64,000 nucleotides of DNA from Cellulosimicrobium sp. CUA-896. GTDB taxonomy: Bacteria; Actinomycetota; Actinomycetes; Actinomycetales; Cellulomonadaceae. Location: positions 1-64,000 of the forward strand of contig NZ_MKKH01000008.1 of the NCBI RefSeq assembly GCF_001942335.1. The letters are read 5' to 3'. A program made the translations under genes and the position numbers. Within the stretch, counting starts at the first letter, position 1. Each line of letters begins with the position of its first letter. Under the pieces are notes generated by a model. The model had not been told where the DNA came from. It made no database searches and worked only from the letters and a program-made list of their open reading frames with translations. Positions 9,780 to 20,348 of this stretch are shown in pieces.

Positions 9780-11234
9780 GTGACGCACGCCACCGGTGCC
9801 CCGGACCCCCGCGACGAGCTCTCCACGCCGCACGGCCCGGCCCGCCGACCCGACGCCCGCACGATCGCCGGGTACGCCGCCGGATCCGTCGGCACGGGCG
9901 GGTTCGGCACCCTGCCCGGTCTCGTGCTCCTCGTCTTCCTCACCGACGCGCTCGCCGTCCCCGCCGCCGTCGCCGGCCTCATCGTCACGGGCGCCAAGGT
10001 GTGGGACGTCCTCGTCGACCCGTTCATCGGGTACGCCTCCGACCGGGACCTCGCCCGCACCGGGTCCCGCCGCCGGTTCATGACGGTCGGCGCGCTCGCC
10101 CTGCCCGTGCTGTTCGCCCTGACCTTCGCGGTCCCGGCCGCGGCGGGACCGACCGCCGCCGCGCTCTGGGTGCTCGTCGCGTTCCTCCTGGCCGCGACCG
10201 CCTTCAGCCTCTTCCAGGTGCCCTACATCGCGCTGCCCGCCGAGCTCGGCCTGTCGTACGACGGCCGCACGCGTCTGCTCGCCTGGCGGGTCGCCGCCCT
10301 CGCGACGGCGATCCTGCTGTTCGGCGCCGGCGGCCCCGTGCTGCGCGGCGAGGGGGACTCGCTGTCGGGGTACCTCCTCATGGGCGCGGTCTGCGGCGTG
10401 CTGCTCGGCGCGGGCATGCTCGTCACCGCGCGCATCGCGCCCCGCGGCGGTCACGCCACCGCCGTCGGGACCGCTGCGGTCCCCGCCCCCACCGCCCGGG
10501 CTGCCTGGCTGACCGCCGTGCGCGAGACCGTCGCGGCCCTGCGCCGGTCTCGGCCCTTCCGGACGCTGCTCGCCGCGTTCGTGCTCCAGGCGCTCGCGAC
10601 CGGGCTGATGCTCGCCGGCGCCGCGTACGTCGCCCGGCACGTGCTCCGGGACGAGGCCGCGGTCAGTCTCCTGTTCGCCGCGCTCATCGCGCCGGCGCTC
10701 GCGTGCATGCCCCTGTGGACGCGCCTCGCGCGGCGGGACGGCAAGGAGCGCGGCTTCGTCGTCGCGACCGTGCTGTTCGCCGTGGCGACGCTCGGCATGG
10801 TCCCGCTCGCGTGGGTCCCCGGCGCGTGGGTCTACGTGCCGACGGCGCTCGCCGGCGTCGCGTACGCGGGCATGCAGGCGCTGCCCCTCGCGATGCTGCC
10901 CGACGTCATCGCGCACGACGCCCGGTCCCACGGCGACGGGCACGGCGGGACGTTCAGCGGCATCTGGACGGCCGGCGAGACCGCCGGTATGGCCCTCGGG
11001 CCCGCGATCCTGTCCGTCGTCCTCGCCGCGACCGGGTACGTCTCGACGCGAGCCGGGGAGACCGCCGCGCAGCCCGCGAGCGCCGTCGACGCCATCGCGC
11101 TGTCGTTCTCCGTGGTCCCGGCCGCGCTGGTGCTGCTCAGCCTCGTCCCGCTCGTGAGGTACGGTCTGCGCAGGGGGGACATCGACGGCACCGCGACGAA
11201 GCTGCCGCACGATCACGACGGAGCTGCTGCATGA
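9780..11234 (+). CDS. Glycoside-pentoside-hexuronide (GPH) type MFS transporter
   Basis: The 484-residue protein has about 12 membrane segments starting near residue 20, and the MelB-like motif [15 protein letters not shown] after the second segment, which is typical of sugar:cation symporters of the GPH family. The motif [10 protein letters not shown] follows. The GTG start at 9780 is 6 nt after TACGCT (leaderless pattern). Its stop overlaps the ATG of the PLP decarboxylase (ATGA), so the two products are translationally coupled. The transported substrate may be the precursor or product of that enzyme; this is inference. Confidence 0.8.
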   Translation: MTHATGAPDPRDELSTPHGPARRPDARTIAGYAAGSVGTGGFGTLPGLVLLVFLTDALAVPAAVAGLIVTGAKVWDVLVDPFIGYASDRDLARTGSRRRFMTVGALALPVLFALTFAVPAAAGPTAAALWVLVAFLLAATAFSLFQVPYIALPAELGLSYDGRTRLLAWRVAALATAILLFGAGGPVLRGEGDSLSGYLLMGAVCGVLLGAGMLVTARIAPRGGHATAVGTAAVPAPTARAAWLTAVRETVAALRRSRPFRTLLAAFVLQALATGLMLAGAAYVARHVLRDEAAVSLLFAALIAPALACMPLWTRLARRDGKERGFVVATVLFAVATLGMVPLAWVPGAWVYVPTALAGVAYAGMQALPLAMLPDVIAHDARSHGDGHGGTFSGIWTAGETAGMALGPAILSVVLAATGYVSTRAGETAAQPASAVDAIALSFSVVPAALVLLSLVPLVRYGLRRGDIDGTATKLPHDHDGAAA

Positions 11235-12893
11235 CCACCCCGCACCGACCGGCCGCCGAGACCGCGGGTCCGCCCGCCCCGCCCGACGCCGTCCCGGTGC
11301 GCACCGAGGGCATCCTCGAACGCCTCGCGGAGCTGCGCGCCGCCGACGCCCCGACGCACGGGGGCCGCGTGCTCTCCTACGTCTACGACCCGGGCCTCGC
11401 CGAGCTCGACGAGCTGGCGAGCGCCGCCGCACAGGCGGTGCTGCCGGTGAACGGGCTGGACCCGACGACCTTCACGTCGGTCGCCGTCATGGAGCGCGAG
11501 CTGGTCGCGTTCGCGCGCGAGGTGCTGCACGGCCCGGCGCACGGGCCGGGCACGGTCGTCGGGTCCGTCACGTCGGGCGGGACGGAGAGCTGCCTGCTCG
11601 CGGTGAAGGCGGCGCGCGACGAGCTCGCCGCACGCCGCCCCGGGGTCCGTCCCCGGCTGGTCGCGCCGGTGAGCGCGCACGCGGCGTTCCGCAAGGCGGC
11701 GCAGTACCTCGGGCTCGAGCTCACGCTCGTGCCGGTGGACCCGTCGACGGCGTCCCCGCCGCGGCGGACCTCGTGGCCGAGCTCGACCGTCCCGGAGCGA
11801 ACGACGGCGGCGGCACGGGCGGGGGCGCAGCCGGGGACGTCGCGCTGGTCGTGGTGTCCGCGCCGTCGTACCCGCACGGCGTCGTGGACCCGGTGGCCGA
11901 GGTCGCCGCGGCGGCCGCGGAGCGTGGCGTGCCCGTGCACGTCGACGCGTGCGTCGGCGGGTGGGTGCTGCCGTTCTGGGAGCCGGCGGGTGGTGCCGCG
12001 GTGCCGGCGTTCGACTTCGCCGTGCCGGGCGTGACGAGCATCTCGGCGGACGTGCACAAGTACGGCTACGCCCCGAAGGCGCGTCGGTCCTCCTCGTACG
12101 GGGTCGCGACCGGCAGCGGCACCAGTTCTTCGCCACCACGGGGTGGCCGGGCTACCCGGTGGTCAACTCCGGGGTGTCGGGCTCGCGGTCGGCCGCGCCG
12201 CTCGCCGCGGCGTGGGCGGTGGCGCAGGCGCTGGGCGTCGACGGGTACACGGCGCTGACCGCGCGCTGCGTCCGCGCGACGCGTGCGCTGCGCGACGCGG
12301 TGGACGGGATCGAGGGCCTGCGGGTGGTCGGCGCGCCCGCCGGGCCGCTGCTCGCGGTGACCACGGACGAGGACGTCGCGCCGTCCCGGCGCGTCGACCC
12401 CCACCTGTGGGCCGACGCCGTCCGCTCCCGCGGCTGGGTGCTGCAGCCCCAGCCCGGGCTCGCGCAGGACGACGGCACGCGCCTGCCCCACACGACGCAC
12501 CTGACCGTCACGCCCGTCACCGAGACCCGCGTCGACGCCCTCGTCGCCGCGCTCGTCGAGGGCGCGGACGAGGTGCGCGGCGCGACGCGCCCCGACACGT
12601 CGGCGGTCCTCGGCGCGCTCACCGGCCTGGCGGGCGGATCGGCACCGTCCTCCGACGACGTGTGGGCGGCGCTGCGCGCCGTGCTCGGTGCGCCGGAGGA
12701 CGGCTCGGCCGGCTCGGTCGTGCCCAGCCGGATGGCGCCGCTCATGGCGATCATGGAGTCCCTGCCCGCGGCCGCGGCCGAGCGCCTGCTCGTCGAGCTC
12801 CTCGCCCGGGTGGCCGAGCCGGTCGCCGAGCCCGTCGCCGGGACGGCGGACCGGCCGGTCGACCAGCCTGTCGGTGCGGCACGCCCTCGATGA
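11231..12893 (+). CDS. PLP-dependent decarboxylase/lyase, group II (two frame breaks)
   Basis: The protein belongs to the glutamate/tyrosine decarboxylase and sphingosine-phosphate lyase superfamily. [19 protein letters not shown] lies near 110, DACVGGW marks the cofactor-binding Asp, and [15 protein letters not shown] carries the Schiff-base Lys. Two one-base gaps (near 11750 and 12078) break the frame; the second is a GGG read as GG exactly at KGAS. Bridged length is about 554 residues. The C-terminal 100 residues are less typical. The start overlaps the transporter stop, so the pair is an operon. The substrate is not identifiable; aromatic amino acid, glutamate or a phosphorylated amino alcohol are all possible. 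Confidence 0.8.
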
Positions 12894-12930
12894 ACTCGCT
12901 CCCCCGCTCCCCGCGGGGTAGAACAGTCGG

Positions 12931-13500
12931 GTGACCGACACCGCCGACTTCCCGCCGGACGACTTCTCGCACGACAACCCCCGGCCCGCCGGGTGGCTCA
13001 CCCCCGAGGAGATCGCGGTCGCCCGGTCCCAGCTCCCGCTGGTGTACGTCGACGCCGTGCCGGTGCGGGTCGACGACTCGGGCGACGTCGTGGCCGTCGG
13101 GCTCCTGCTGCGCGTCGCGCCCGACGGGATGATGACGCGCGCGCTCGTCTCGGGGCGCGTCATGTACCACGAGCGGATCCGCGACGCGCTGCTGCGGCAC
13201 ATCGAGAAGGACCTCGGCCCCGTCGCGCTCCCTCGCGTGCCCGCCTCCCCGCAGCCGTTCACCGTGGCGGAGTACTTCCCGACACCGGGCATCACCTCCT
13301 ACCACGACGCCCGTCAGCACGCGGTCTCCCTCGCCTACGTGGTCCCCGTGGCGGGCGACTGCCGCCCGCAGCAGAACGCCCTGGAGCTCGCGTGGCTCAC
13401 CCCCGAGCAGGCGTGCGAGGAGGCGGTCCAGGCGGAGATGCACGGCGGGCAGGGCGTGCTCCTGCGCCAGGCGATGGCGCACGTCGGCCGGCTGCCCTGA
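12931..13500 (+). CDS. DUF4916 family protein (Nudix-like)
   Basis: The 189-residue protein matches my memory of actinobacterial DUF4916 proteins, annotated as Nudix-hydrolase-like: GWLTPEEI near 25, MMTRALVSGRVMYHERIRDAL in the middle and HAVSLAYVVPVAGDC near 140. A canonical Nudix box with the REx2E core is not evident, so enzymatic activity is uncertain. The GTG at 12931 follows the decarboxylase stop by 37 bp, with a TAGAAC element just upstream. It is convergent with the ABC-F gene. Confidence 0.65.
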   Translation: MTDTADFPPDDFSHDNPRPAGWLTPEEIAVARSQLPLVYVDAVPVRVDDSGDVVAVGLLLRVAPDGMMTRALVSGRVMYHERIRDALLRHIEKDLGPVALPRVPASPQPFTVAEYFPTPGITSYHDARQHAVSLAYVVPVAGDCRPQQNALELAWLTPEQACEEAVQAEMHGGQGVLLRQAMAHVGRLP

Positions 13501-13535
13501 GCGTCGTCGGATCGCCCTGAGCACCACCCCGTGGC

Positions 13536-15158
13536 TCAGCCGGGGAGCTCCAGGCGCGGCCAGTCCTCGAGGTCCTCGCGCATGCGGCGGTCGTGCGTCG
13601 CGACCACGACCGCGGCCGGCGTGACGCGCAGCGCCTGCGTGAGCTCGTCCACGAGGTCGATCGACAGGTGGTTGGTCGGCTCGTCGAGCACGAGCAGGTG
13701 CGGGGCGGCGAGCAGCGCCCGGGCGAGGTCGAACCGGCGGCGCTGGCCCGCCGACAGCTCGCGCAGCGGCCGCTCGAGGTCCTCCTCGGCGAGCAGGCCC
13801 AGGAACGCGACCGGCACGAGGTGGTCCGGGTCGAGCCGGCCCGCCCCGAGCAGGTCGAGCGCCTCGTGCGCGTACTCGTCGAACCCCGTGCGCTCCTCCG
13901 CGCCGGGCGGCAGCTCGGGGCCCTCCTGCGCGACGACGCCGAGCCGCGCGCCGTCGACCACCGAGCGCGTGCCCCGGTCGAGAGGAGCCAGACCGGCGAG
14001 CGCGGCGAGGAACGTCGACTTCCCGCTGCCGTTGGGGCCCGTGACCAGGAGCCGCCCGGACGGCGGCACCGCGATGCGCGTCCCGGGCAGATCCAGCCGC
14101 GCGTCGACCCGCGGGCTGCGCAGCTCGACGACCGGTTCGGCGGGGTCGAACCCCGGCGACATCGCGGGCAGCTCGGGGAACGCGAGCTGCAGCGGGGGGA
14201 CGGGCACCTCGACGGCCTCCGCCTCGAGCCGCTGGATCATGCGGTCGGCGGCCTTGACGTGGATCCGCGCGCGGGTGGCGCGGCGGTGCTTCTCGCTGCC
14301 CTTGGGCGGGCGCCACTCGTCGGACAGGCCCTCGTACGACGCGTCGAGCACCTCGGCGAGCTTCTCGGCGCGCTTGCGCTCGGCCCGGTAGCGCTGGCGC
14401 CAGCGGTGCAGCGCCTGGTTCTTCGCGAACCGGTACGCGAGGTACCCGGGCTGGCCGTACAGGACCGGCCGCCCGTCCATCGAGGGGTCGAGGTCGAGGA
14501 TCTCGGTCGCGACGTCGTCGAGGAGCTGACGGTCGTGCGTGACCATGACGACGCCGCCGCGCCACGCGACGAGCTCGCCCGTGAGGAAGTCGATGCCGCT
14601 CACGTCGAGGTGGTTGGTCGGCTCGTCCAGCAGGAGCAGCTCGGTGCGCTCGGCGAGGCGGCACGCGAGGCGCACCCGGTAGCGCTCCCCCACCGACAGG
14701 GTCGCGAGGTCGCGCGCGTGGTCGCGGCACGCCCCCAGGCGGGACAGCGCGACGTCGACCCGCCGGTCGGCGTCCCACGCCGCGAGGTGCTCGGCGTGCG
14801 CGAGCACGTCCGACAGCTCGGTGAGGTCACCGCTCTCGTGGTCGAAGTCCCGCGCGACCGCGTCGAGCCGGGCGGCGACGGCACGCACCCCGGAGAGCGT
14901 CGCCCGGACGAGGTCGCCCACCGTCTGCCCGGGCACGACCGTGAGCTCCTGCTCGACGACGGCGAGCTCGCCCGCGCGCCGGACCTCGCCGCGGCTCGGC
15001 GCGAGGTCGCCCGACAGGACGTGCAGCAGCGTCGACTTGCCCGTCCCGTTCTCGCCGACCACGCCGAGGCGCGTGCCGTCGGCGACGCGGACGCTCACGC
15101 CGTCGAGGACGGGGCGCCCCGGGTAGGAGAACGCGAGGTCGTCGGCGGCGAGGTGCAC
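13536..15158 (-). CDS. ABC-F type tandem ATPase
   Basis: This soluble protein of about 540 residues has two ATPase domains and no membrane segments. The first has GENGTGKST (about 36-44), signature LSVGERYR and LLLDEPTNHLD. The second has GPNGSGKST (near 350), LSAGQRRR and LVLDEPTNHLS. A charged linker (RWRQRYRAERKRAEKL) separates them. ABC-F proteins act on the ribosomal E-site; some restore translation stalled by antibiotics and others are housekeeping. The GTG at 15158 gives VHLAADDLAF; another GTG nine bases upstream is possible. The frame is intact. Confidence 0.88.
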   Translation of the reverse strand: MHLAADDLAFSYPGRPVLDGVSVRVADGTRLGVVGENGTGKSTLLHVLSGDLAPSRGEVRRAGELAVVEQELTVVPGQTVGDLVRATLSGVRAVAARLDAVARDFDHESGDLTELSDVLAHAEHLAAWDADRRVDVALSRLGACRDHARDLATLSVGERYRVRLACRLAERTELLLLDEPTNHLDVSGIDFLTGELVAWRGGVVMVTHDRQLLDDVATEILDLDPSMDGRPVLYGQPGYLAYRFAKNQALHRWRQRYRAERKRAEKLAEVLDASYEGLSDEWRPPKGSEKHRRATRARIHVKAADRMIQRLEAEAVEVPVPPLQLAFPELPAMSPGFDPAEPVVELRSPRVDARLDLPGTRIAVPPSGRLLVTGPNGSGKSTFLAALAGLAPLDRGTRSVVDGARLGVVAQEGPELPPGAEERTGFDEYAHEALDLLGAGRLDPDHLVPVAFLGLLAEEDLERPLRELSAGQRRRFDLARALLAAPHLLVLDEPTNHLSIDLVDELTQALRVTPAAVVVATHDRRMREDLEDWPRLELPG

Positions 15159-15315
15159 GGGGACCACCCTAGGTGTACCCGGCCGGGGCGGGCGGGCCGC
15201 ATCGAGGGAGGCGACGCCGCCGCCGGCCGCGAGATCGACCCGTGCGTGCCCGTGTCGACCCTCCCGGAGGACGGCGCCGCGCCCGGCGGGCCGATCTCGC
15301 GGGTACCGTCGAGGC

Positions 15316-15770
15316 ATGAGCACAGCGCCCTCCGCCGCGTCCTCGCCTCTGCCCGGGGCGGGTCGTCCGCGCGCCGGGCTGGTCGTCCTCGCCGCGCTGG
15401 CCGACGTCGCGTGCGTGCTCCTGCTCGCGACCGGCGGCCTCGCCGCGCACACGCCCGGCGAAGGGCTGCCACGGCTGCTGTACGTGGCGTGGCCCTTCGC
15501 GCGGGCGCGCTCGTCGGCTGGCTGGTCACCCGGGCGTGGCGGCGGCCCTGGCGGATGTGGCCCACCGGCGTCGTCGTCTGGGGCTGCGCGTGGGCGCTCG
15601 GCGTGCTGCTGCGCGTGCTCACCGGGCAGGGCGTGGCCCCGGCGTTCCAGCTCGTCTCGTTCGGCGTGCTCGGCGTGACGCTGCTCGGCTGGCGCGGCGT
15701 CGTGGCGCTCGTGGAGGTGCTGCGCCCCGCCGACCGCCGTCGCCGTGCGCGAGAGCTCTCCGGTCGCTGA
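15316..15770 (+). CDS. DUF3054 small membrane protein (one frame break)
   Basis: About 151 residues with roughly four membrane segments. The first half ends YVAWPFA and the second resumes AGALVGWLVTRAWRRPW after a one-base gap near 15501 (GCGGCGGG read as GCGCGGG). The C-terminal segment VSFGVLGVTLLGWRGVVAL is typical of actinobacterial DUF3054 proteins. The function is unknown. The ATG at 15316 is 6 nt after TACCGT (leaderless pattern). It ends 18 bp from the convergent rdgB stop. Confidence 0.7.
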
Positions 15771-15788
15771 CCGCGCCCGGGCCCGGGC

Positions 15789-16510
15789 CTACCGCGGTGC
15801 CAGGGCCGACACGATCTCGGGGGCGAGCGCGCGGAACGCCGTCCCACGGTGGCTGATCGCGTTCTTCTCGGCCGGGTCGAGCTCCGCCGCGGAGCGCCGC
15901 GGCGCCGTCGCGTCGGCACCCGCGACCGCGGGCTGCTCGTCCGGTTCGAGGACCGGGTCGTAGCCGAACCCGTTCTCGCCGCGCGGCGCCGTGAGGAGCG
16001 TGCCGCGCATCTCCCCCGTGCGCACCACCTCGTGCCCGTCGGGGGTGACGAGCGCCGCGGCGCACACGAAGCGGGCCCTGCGGTGCTCGGCGCGCACGTC
16101 GCGCAGCTGCGCGAGCAGCAGCTCGAGGTTCGCGGCGTCGTCGCCGTGCCGCCCCGCCCACCGGGCGCTGAAGATGCCGGGCGCGCCGCCCAGCACGTCG
16201 ACCGCGAGCCCCGAGTCGTCCGCCACGGCGGGCAGCCCCGTCGCGGTCACGAGCGCACGCGCCTTGACGAGCGCGTTCTCGGCGAACGTCACGCCGTCCT
16301 CGACCGGCTCCGGGGCCCGACGTCCCCGGAGCTGACGACCGCCTCCGGCGCGAGGTCGAGCCCCGGGTGCGCGTCGAGCTCGGCGGCGAGGATGGCGCGC
16401 AGCTCGGCGAGCTTGCCGCGGTTGTGCGTCGCGAGGACGAGCCGGGCGCCCTCGGGCACCTGTACCTGGGCGGACGCCGCGCCGGGCTCCGCGCCGGACC
16501 CGCTGCTCAC
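15789..16510 (-). CDS. rdgB: XTP/dITP pyrophosphatase RdgB/HAM1 (one frame break)
   Basis: The enzyme removes non-canonical purine nucleoside triphosphates from the nucleotide pool. The substrate-binding motif [12 protein letters not shown] is near residue 25. [23 protein letters not shown] and [10 protein letters not shown] follow, with [10 protein letters not shown] at the end. One base is missing near 16317, where GGGGCCCC reads GGGCCCC, splitting the N-terminal 70 residues from the rest. The GTG start overlaps the rph stop (GTGA), the usual rph-rdgB coupling in actinobacteria. Confidence 0.92.
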
Positions 16511-17271
16511 GCCCCCGCCCCGAGCGCGGCGCGCTGGACCGCGGTGAGCTCGGCCGTGCCGGCGACGGCGAGGTCGAGCAGCGCGTCGAGCTCGGCGCGG
16601 TCGAACGGCGCGTGCTCGGCGGTGCCCTGCACCTCGACGAACGACCCGGACCCGGTGACGACGACGTTCATGTCCGTCTCGGCGCGCACGTCCTCGACGT
16701 ACGGCAGGTCGAGCATCGGCACGCCGTCGACGATGCCCACGCTCACCGCGGCGACGGAGTCGGTGAGCACGGGCCTGCCGCCGGACTTCACGTGCCCGTG
16801 GCACTGGCCCCACGCGACGGCGTCGGCGAGCGCGACGTAGGCGCCCGTGATGGCGGCGGTGCGCGTGCCGCCGTCGGCCTGGAGCACGTCGCAGTCGAGG
16901 ACGATGGTGTTCTCCCCGAGCGCCGAGACGTCGATGATCGCGCGCAGCGAGCGGCCGATCAGGCGCGAGATCTCGTGCGTGCGGCCGCCGATCTTGCCCT
17001 TGACCGACTCGCGCTGGCTGCGCTCGTTCGTCGCGCGCGGGAGCATCGCGTACTCGGCGGTGACCCAGCCCTCGCCGGAGCCCTTGCGCCAGCGCGGCAC
17101 GCCCTCGGTGAACGACGCCGCGCACAGCACGCGGGTGCGGCCGAACTCGACGAGCACGGACCCCTCGGCCTGGTCGAGCCAGTCGCGGGTGATCGTCACG
17201 GGGCGGAGCTGGTCGGGTGCGCGGCCGTCGGCGCGCGCGGCCGACGTGCCGGCGGCAGGAGCAGTGGTCAT
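16507..17271 (-). CDS. rph: Ribonuclease PH
   Basis: The 254-residue phosphorolytic exoribonuclease trims tRNA 3' ends. It shows the family features [44 protein letters not shown] and [19 protein letters not shown]. The ATG at 17271 is 6 nt after TAGGGT (leaderless pattern). It is followed by rdgB with a 4-bp overlap. Upstream on the same strand come the MBL hydrolase gene (39 bp away) and murI. Confidence 0.96.
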   Translation of the reverse strand: MTTAPAAGTSAARADGRAPDQLRPVTITRDWLDQAEGSVLVEFGRTRVLCAASFTEGVPRWRKGSGEGWVTAEYAMLPRATNERSQRESVKGKIGGRTHEISRLIGRSLRAIIDVSALGENTIVLDCDVLQADGGTRTAAITGAYVALADAVAWGQCHGHVKSGGRPVLTDSVAAVSVGIVDGVPMLDLPYVEDVRAETDMNVVVTGSGSFVEVQGTAEHAPFDRAELDALLDLAVAGTAELTAVQRAALGAGA

Positions 17272-17310
17272 GCGGTCACCCTACCGACCGCCGTCCCGGG
17301 CCCGCGGTCG

Positions 17311-18141
17311 TCAGACCTCGAAGACCGCGCCCGTCGTCGCGACGTCCACGGGCCCCGGGTAGGTCTCGCGCGCCTCCGCACGCGAGCGCTCGGGGTCGTT
17401 CCAGGCGGGCAGGTGCGTGAGCACGAGGCGACGTGCGTCCGCGGCCGTCGCGACCTCGCCCGCGCGGCGGCCGGTGAGGTGGATGCCGCGCTCGACCCCG
17501 TCGTCGCGTCCCTCGTGGAACGCCGCCTCGGACAGCAGCAGGTCGGCGTCGCGCGCGAGCTCGACGACGCCGTCGCACACGTCCGTGTCGCCGGTGTAGG
17601 CGAGCACGGCCCGCTCCCCCGGCCGCACGCCCGACGGTCCCGTGACCCGCACCCCGTACGCCTCCACCGGGTGGAACACCCGGAAGGGCTCGAGGGTCAT
17701 CGGCCCGACCCGGACCGGCGCGCCCGGCTCCCACGGGCGCACGTCGAGCTCGCCGCCGAGCCCGTCACCGGGCTCGGAGCCGTACGCCTCCTCGATCCGG
17801 CGCGCCGTGCCCGACGGCCCGAGCACCGGGAGCCGCGAGGGCACGCCCGTGCGGCTCGAGCCGCGGACCGGGTGGTAGCGCAGGTACACGTAGAGCCCGC
17901 ACACGTCGACGAAGTGGTCGGGGTGCAGGTGGGACAGCGCGAGGGCGTCGACGTCGAGCGGGTCGACGAACCGCTGCAGCGCCCCGAGCGCCCCGTTGCC
18001 GAGGTCGAGCACGACGCTCCAGTCGCGGGCCGCGAACCCGGCCGCGGCGGCCTCGGCGGCGGGCACCTGGACGAGGTAGCAGGACGCGGGCGAGTCCGGT
18101 CCCGCGAACGACCCGGAGCAGCCCACCGTCACGAGGCGCAT
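17311..18141 (-). CDS. MBL-fold metal-dependent hydrolase
   Basis: The 276-residue protein resembles RNase Z-type metallo-beta-lactamase-fold proteins. It has HLHPDH at 71-76, a downstream metal Asp in YTGDTDVCDG and a histidine in VLTHLPAW. The family includes cyclic nucleotide phosphodiesterases and tRNA processing enzymes, and the exact activity is uncertain. The ATG overlaps the murI stop by four bases (ATGA), so it is co-translated with murI, and rph follows 39 bp downstream. Confidence 0.85.
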   Translation of the reverse strand: MRLVTVGCSGSFAGPDSPASCYLVQVPAAEAAAAGFAARDWSVVLDLGNGALGALQRFVDPLDVDALALSHLHPDHFVDVCGLYVYLRYHPVRGSSRTGVPSRLPVLGPSGTARRIEEAYGSEPGDGLGGELDVRPWEPGAPVRVGPMTLEPFRVFHPVEAYGVRVTGPSGVRPGERAVLAYTGDTDVCDGVVELARDADLLLSEAAFHEGRDDGVERGIHLTGRRAGEVATAADARRLVLTHLPAWNDPERSRAEARETYPGPVDVATTGAVFEV

Positions 18142-18944
18142 CAGGCGGCCTCCACGCTGAGGACCTCGGGACCGAGGAAGCGGCGGGCGAGGTGGTCGAA
18201 CGGCTCGACGCTCCCCGTGGCGAGGAAGCGGTGCTGCGGCGGCCCGGCGTCGCGCGCGCGCTCGAGGTCGTGCGCGACGAGCGTGCGGTACACGTCCTTC
18301 GCCGTCTCCTCCGCGCTCGACACGAGCGTGACCTCCTCGCCCATCACGTAGGAGATCGCCCCCGTCAGCAGCGGGTAGTGCGTGCAGCCCAGCACGAGGG
18401 TGTCCACCCCGGCGTCGCGCACCGGGTCGAGGTACTCGCGCGCGACCGACAGCACCTCCGGCCCCGACGTCACGCCCGCCTCCACGAGCCGCACGAACTC
18501 CGGGCACGCCTGCGACGTCACGGTCAGCCCGGGCGTGACGGCGAACGCGTCGTCGTAGGCGCGGGAGGTGACCGTCGCGCGGGTGCCGATGACCCCGACG
18601 CGGCCGTTGCGCGTCGCCGCGACGGCACGCCGCGCGGCGGGCAGGATCACCTCCACCACGGGCAGGCCGTGACGCTGCGTGTACCGCTCGCGCGCGTCGC
18701 GCAGCACCGCGGACGACGCCGAGTTGCACGCGATGACGAGCATCTTCACGCCGTCGTCGACCAGCTGGTCCATGATCGAGAGCGCCATCGCGCGCACGGC
18801 GGCGAGCGGCTTGGGGCCGTACGGGCCGTTCGCGGTGTCCCCGATGTACAGCAGGGACTCGTTCGGCAGCTGGTCGAGGACCGAGCGTGCCACCGTCAGG
18901 CCACCCACGCCCGAGTCGAAGATGCCGATGGGAGCGTCGTTCAC
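18141..18944 (-). CDS. murI: Glutamate racemase
   Basis: MurI makes D-glutamate for peptidoglycan without cofactors. The 267-residue protein shows [10 protein letters not shown] (about 9-18), the catalytic Cys in VIACNSASS (about 73) and the second Cys in [11 protein letters not shown] (near 184). The GTG at 18944 is preceded by TAGGCT 7 nt upstream. The 18-mer tcacccgcccgagcctag around this start is identical to that at the ATP-grasp gene, a striking example of the leaderless promoter layout. Confidence 0.96.
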   Translation of the reverse strand: MNDAPIGIFDSGVGGLTVARSVLDQLPNESLLYIGDTANGPYGPKPLAAVRAMALSIMDQLVDDGVKMLVIACNSASSAVLRDARERYTQRHGLPVVEVILPAARRAVAATRNGRVGVIGTRATVTSRAYDDAFAVTPGLTVTSQACPEFVRLVEAGVTSGPEVLSVAREYLDPVRDAGVDTLVLGCTHYPLLTGAISYVMGEEVTLVSSAEETAKDVYRTLVAHDLERARDAGPPQHRFLATGSVEPFDHLARRFLGPEVLSVEAA

Positions 18945-18995
18945 CCGCCCGAGCCTAGTGCGGGCGACCCCGCACGACCGCCCGTGCGGCCGGCG

Positions 18996-19840
18996 TCACG
19001 CTGTGGCAGCCCCCACACGCCGTGCGCGGCGCCGGTCCGCCCGCGCCCGCGCGCCGTACCAGCGGGCGAACAGCGCGACGGCCAGCGCGATCTCGGCGAC
19101 GTCGCCGCCGTAGGACATCCACAGCGCCGCCTGCTCGATCTCGGCACCCGTGCCGCCGTTGCCCGGAGGGAGGTCGGCGCCCGCGCGTAGAGCAGCTTCG
19201 CGAGGTACGCGTGCGCGCCCGCGGCGAGGACGAGCGCGCCGACGCGCACGCGCAGGCCGGCGCGGTGCGGCGCCGGGTCGCGGCCGGCGACCGCCCACGT
19301 GAACGACGTGCCCGCGAGCACGAAGTGCGCCCCCACCAGGACGTGCAGCGGCGTGCTGGCCGTGCTCGCCGCGTACAGGCCGGTGAGGTACAGCGCGTAG
19401 AGGCCGCCCATGTCGACCACGCCGGCCACCACGGGGTGGGTGAGCACGCGCACCGGGACGCTCCCGAGGACGGCGGTGACGCGACGCCGGCCCGCCGTCG
19501 AGCACGCGCCCAGCAGGAGCGTGACGGGCGCCGCGAGCACGAGCCCGAGCGGTGCGTACATGCCCAGCAGCAGGTGCTGGACCATGTGGCCACGCGCGTC
19601 CCCGTGCGCGAGGGTGGCGACCGGCGGCGAGACGGCGAGCGCGAGGAGCGTCGCGCCGGCCACCCAGGACGCGGTCCGCCCGCGGCCCCACCGCCGGCCC
19701 GTGGCCCGTTCGCGGCGGGCCGCGAGCGCCAGGTACGCCCCCACGAGCACCGCGAGGACGACGACGGGCACGAGCCAGCCCACGACGTCCGGTACCGCCC
19801 CGTGCGCCACCGGGTCGTGCCCGTGGGCCGCGACGTTCAT
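18996..19840 (-). CDS. CtaG-type cytochrome oxidase assembly membrane protein (one frame break)
   Basis: About 281 residues with seven or so membrane segments. HMVQHLLLGMYAPLGLVLAAPVTLLL and the later HVLVGAHFVLAGTSFTWAVAG are characteristic of the caa3_CtaG family, implicated in copper insertion into the terminal oxidase. One base is missing near 19177, separating LLYARA from DLPPGNGGTG near the C-terminus. The ATG at 19840 overlaps the stop of the DUF2243 gene (ATGA). The pair has no oxidase genes beside it. Confidence 0.82.
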
Positions 19841-20323
19841 GCGTGCGGCGGCGCGGGCTCCACGGCCGCCCCCCGCGCACGCACGGCCAGCACGACGCCC
19901 ACGGCCACCAGCACGAGCCCCGCCCCGTTCCAGACGAGGTCGTACGGCAGGATCTCGACGCCGTAGCGGACCTCGTGCAGCCCGAGCACCTTGTGGTTCA
20001 CGACGCCGTCGAAGAGCTGGAACCCTCCGGCGCCGAGGAACGCCCCCGCCCACGCGGACCGCGGCACCAGCACCCGACGCGCCGCAGGTCCGCGAACCAG
20101 AAGAACCCCCGACGACGAGCACGAGCTCCGCGGCGTGCAGCAGGCCGTCGGACAGGAGCGCCACGTCACCCGTCGAGCCGTCGTAGAAGTGGTGCCACGC
20201 CAGGAGCTGGTGGAAGACGATCTCGTCGACCGCCGCCATCAGGCCCACCCCGATCATCGCCGCCGAGAGCAGGGACCCGCGGCGCGCCGCACGGACGTCC
20301 TCGACCGCAGGAGCGTCCACCAT
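19837..20323 (-). CDS. DUF2243 membrane protein (two frame breaks)
   Basis: About 163 residues with four membrane segments. The family motif DEIVFHQLLAWHHFYDGSTGD lies near 25, and GAGGFQLFDGVVNHKVLGLHEVRYG lies in the second half. Two one-base gaps (in the C-run at 20106-20110 and near 20080) must both be bridged, which restores FFWFADLRRRRVLVPRSAW, the expected family sequence. The ATG at 20323 is chosen because GGGAGG lies 8 nt upstream; an earlier GTG/ATG pair would abut the ribosome site. It is co-translated with the CtaG-like gene. Confidence 0.78.
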
Positions 20324-20348
20324 GCTCATCACCTCCCTGCCCGAGCGG

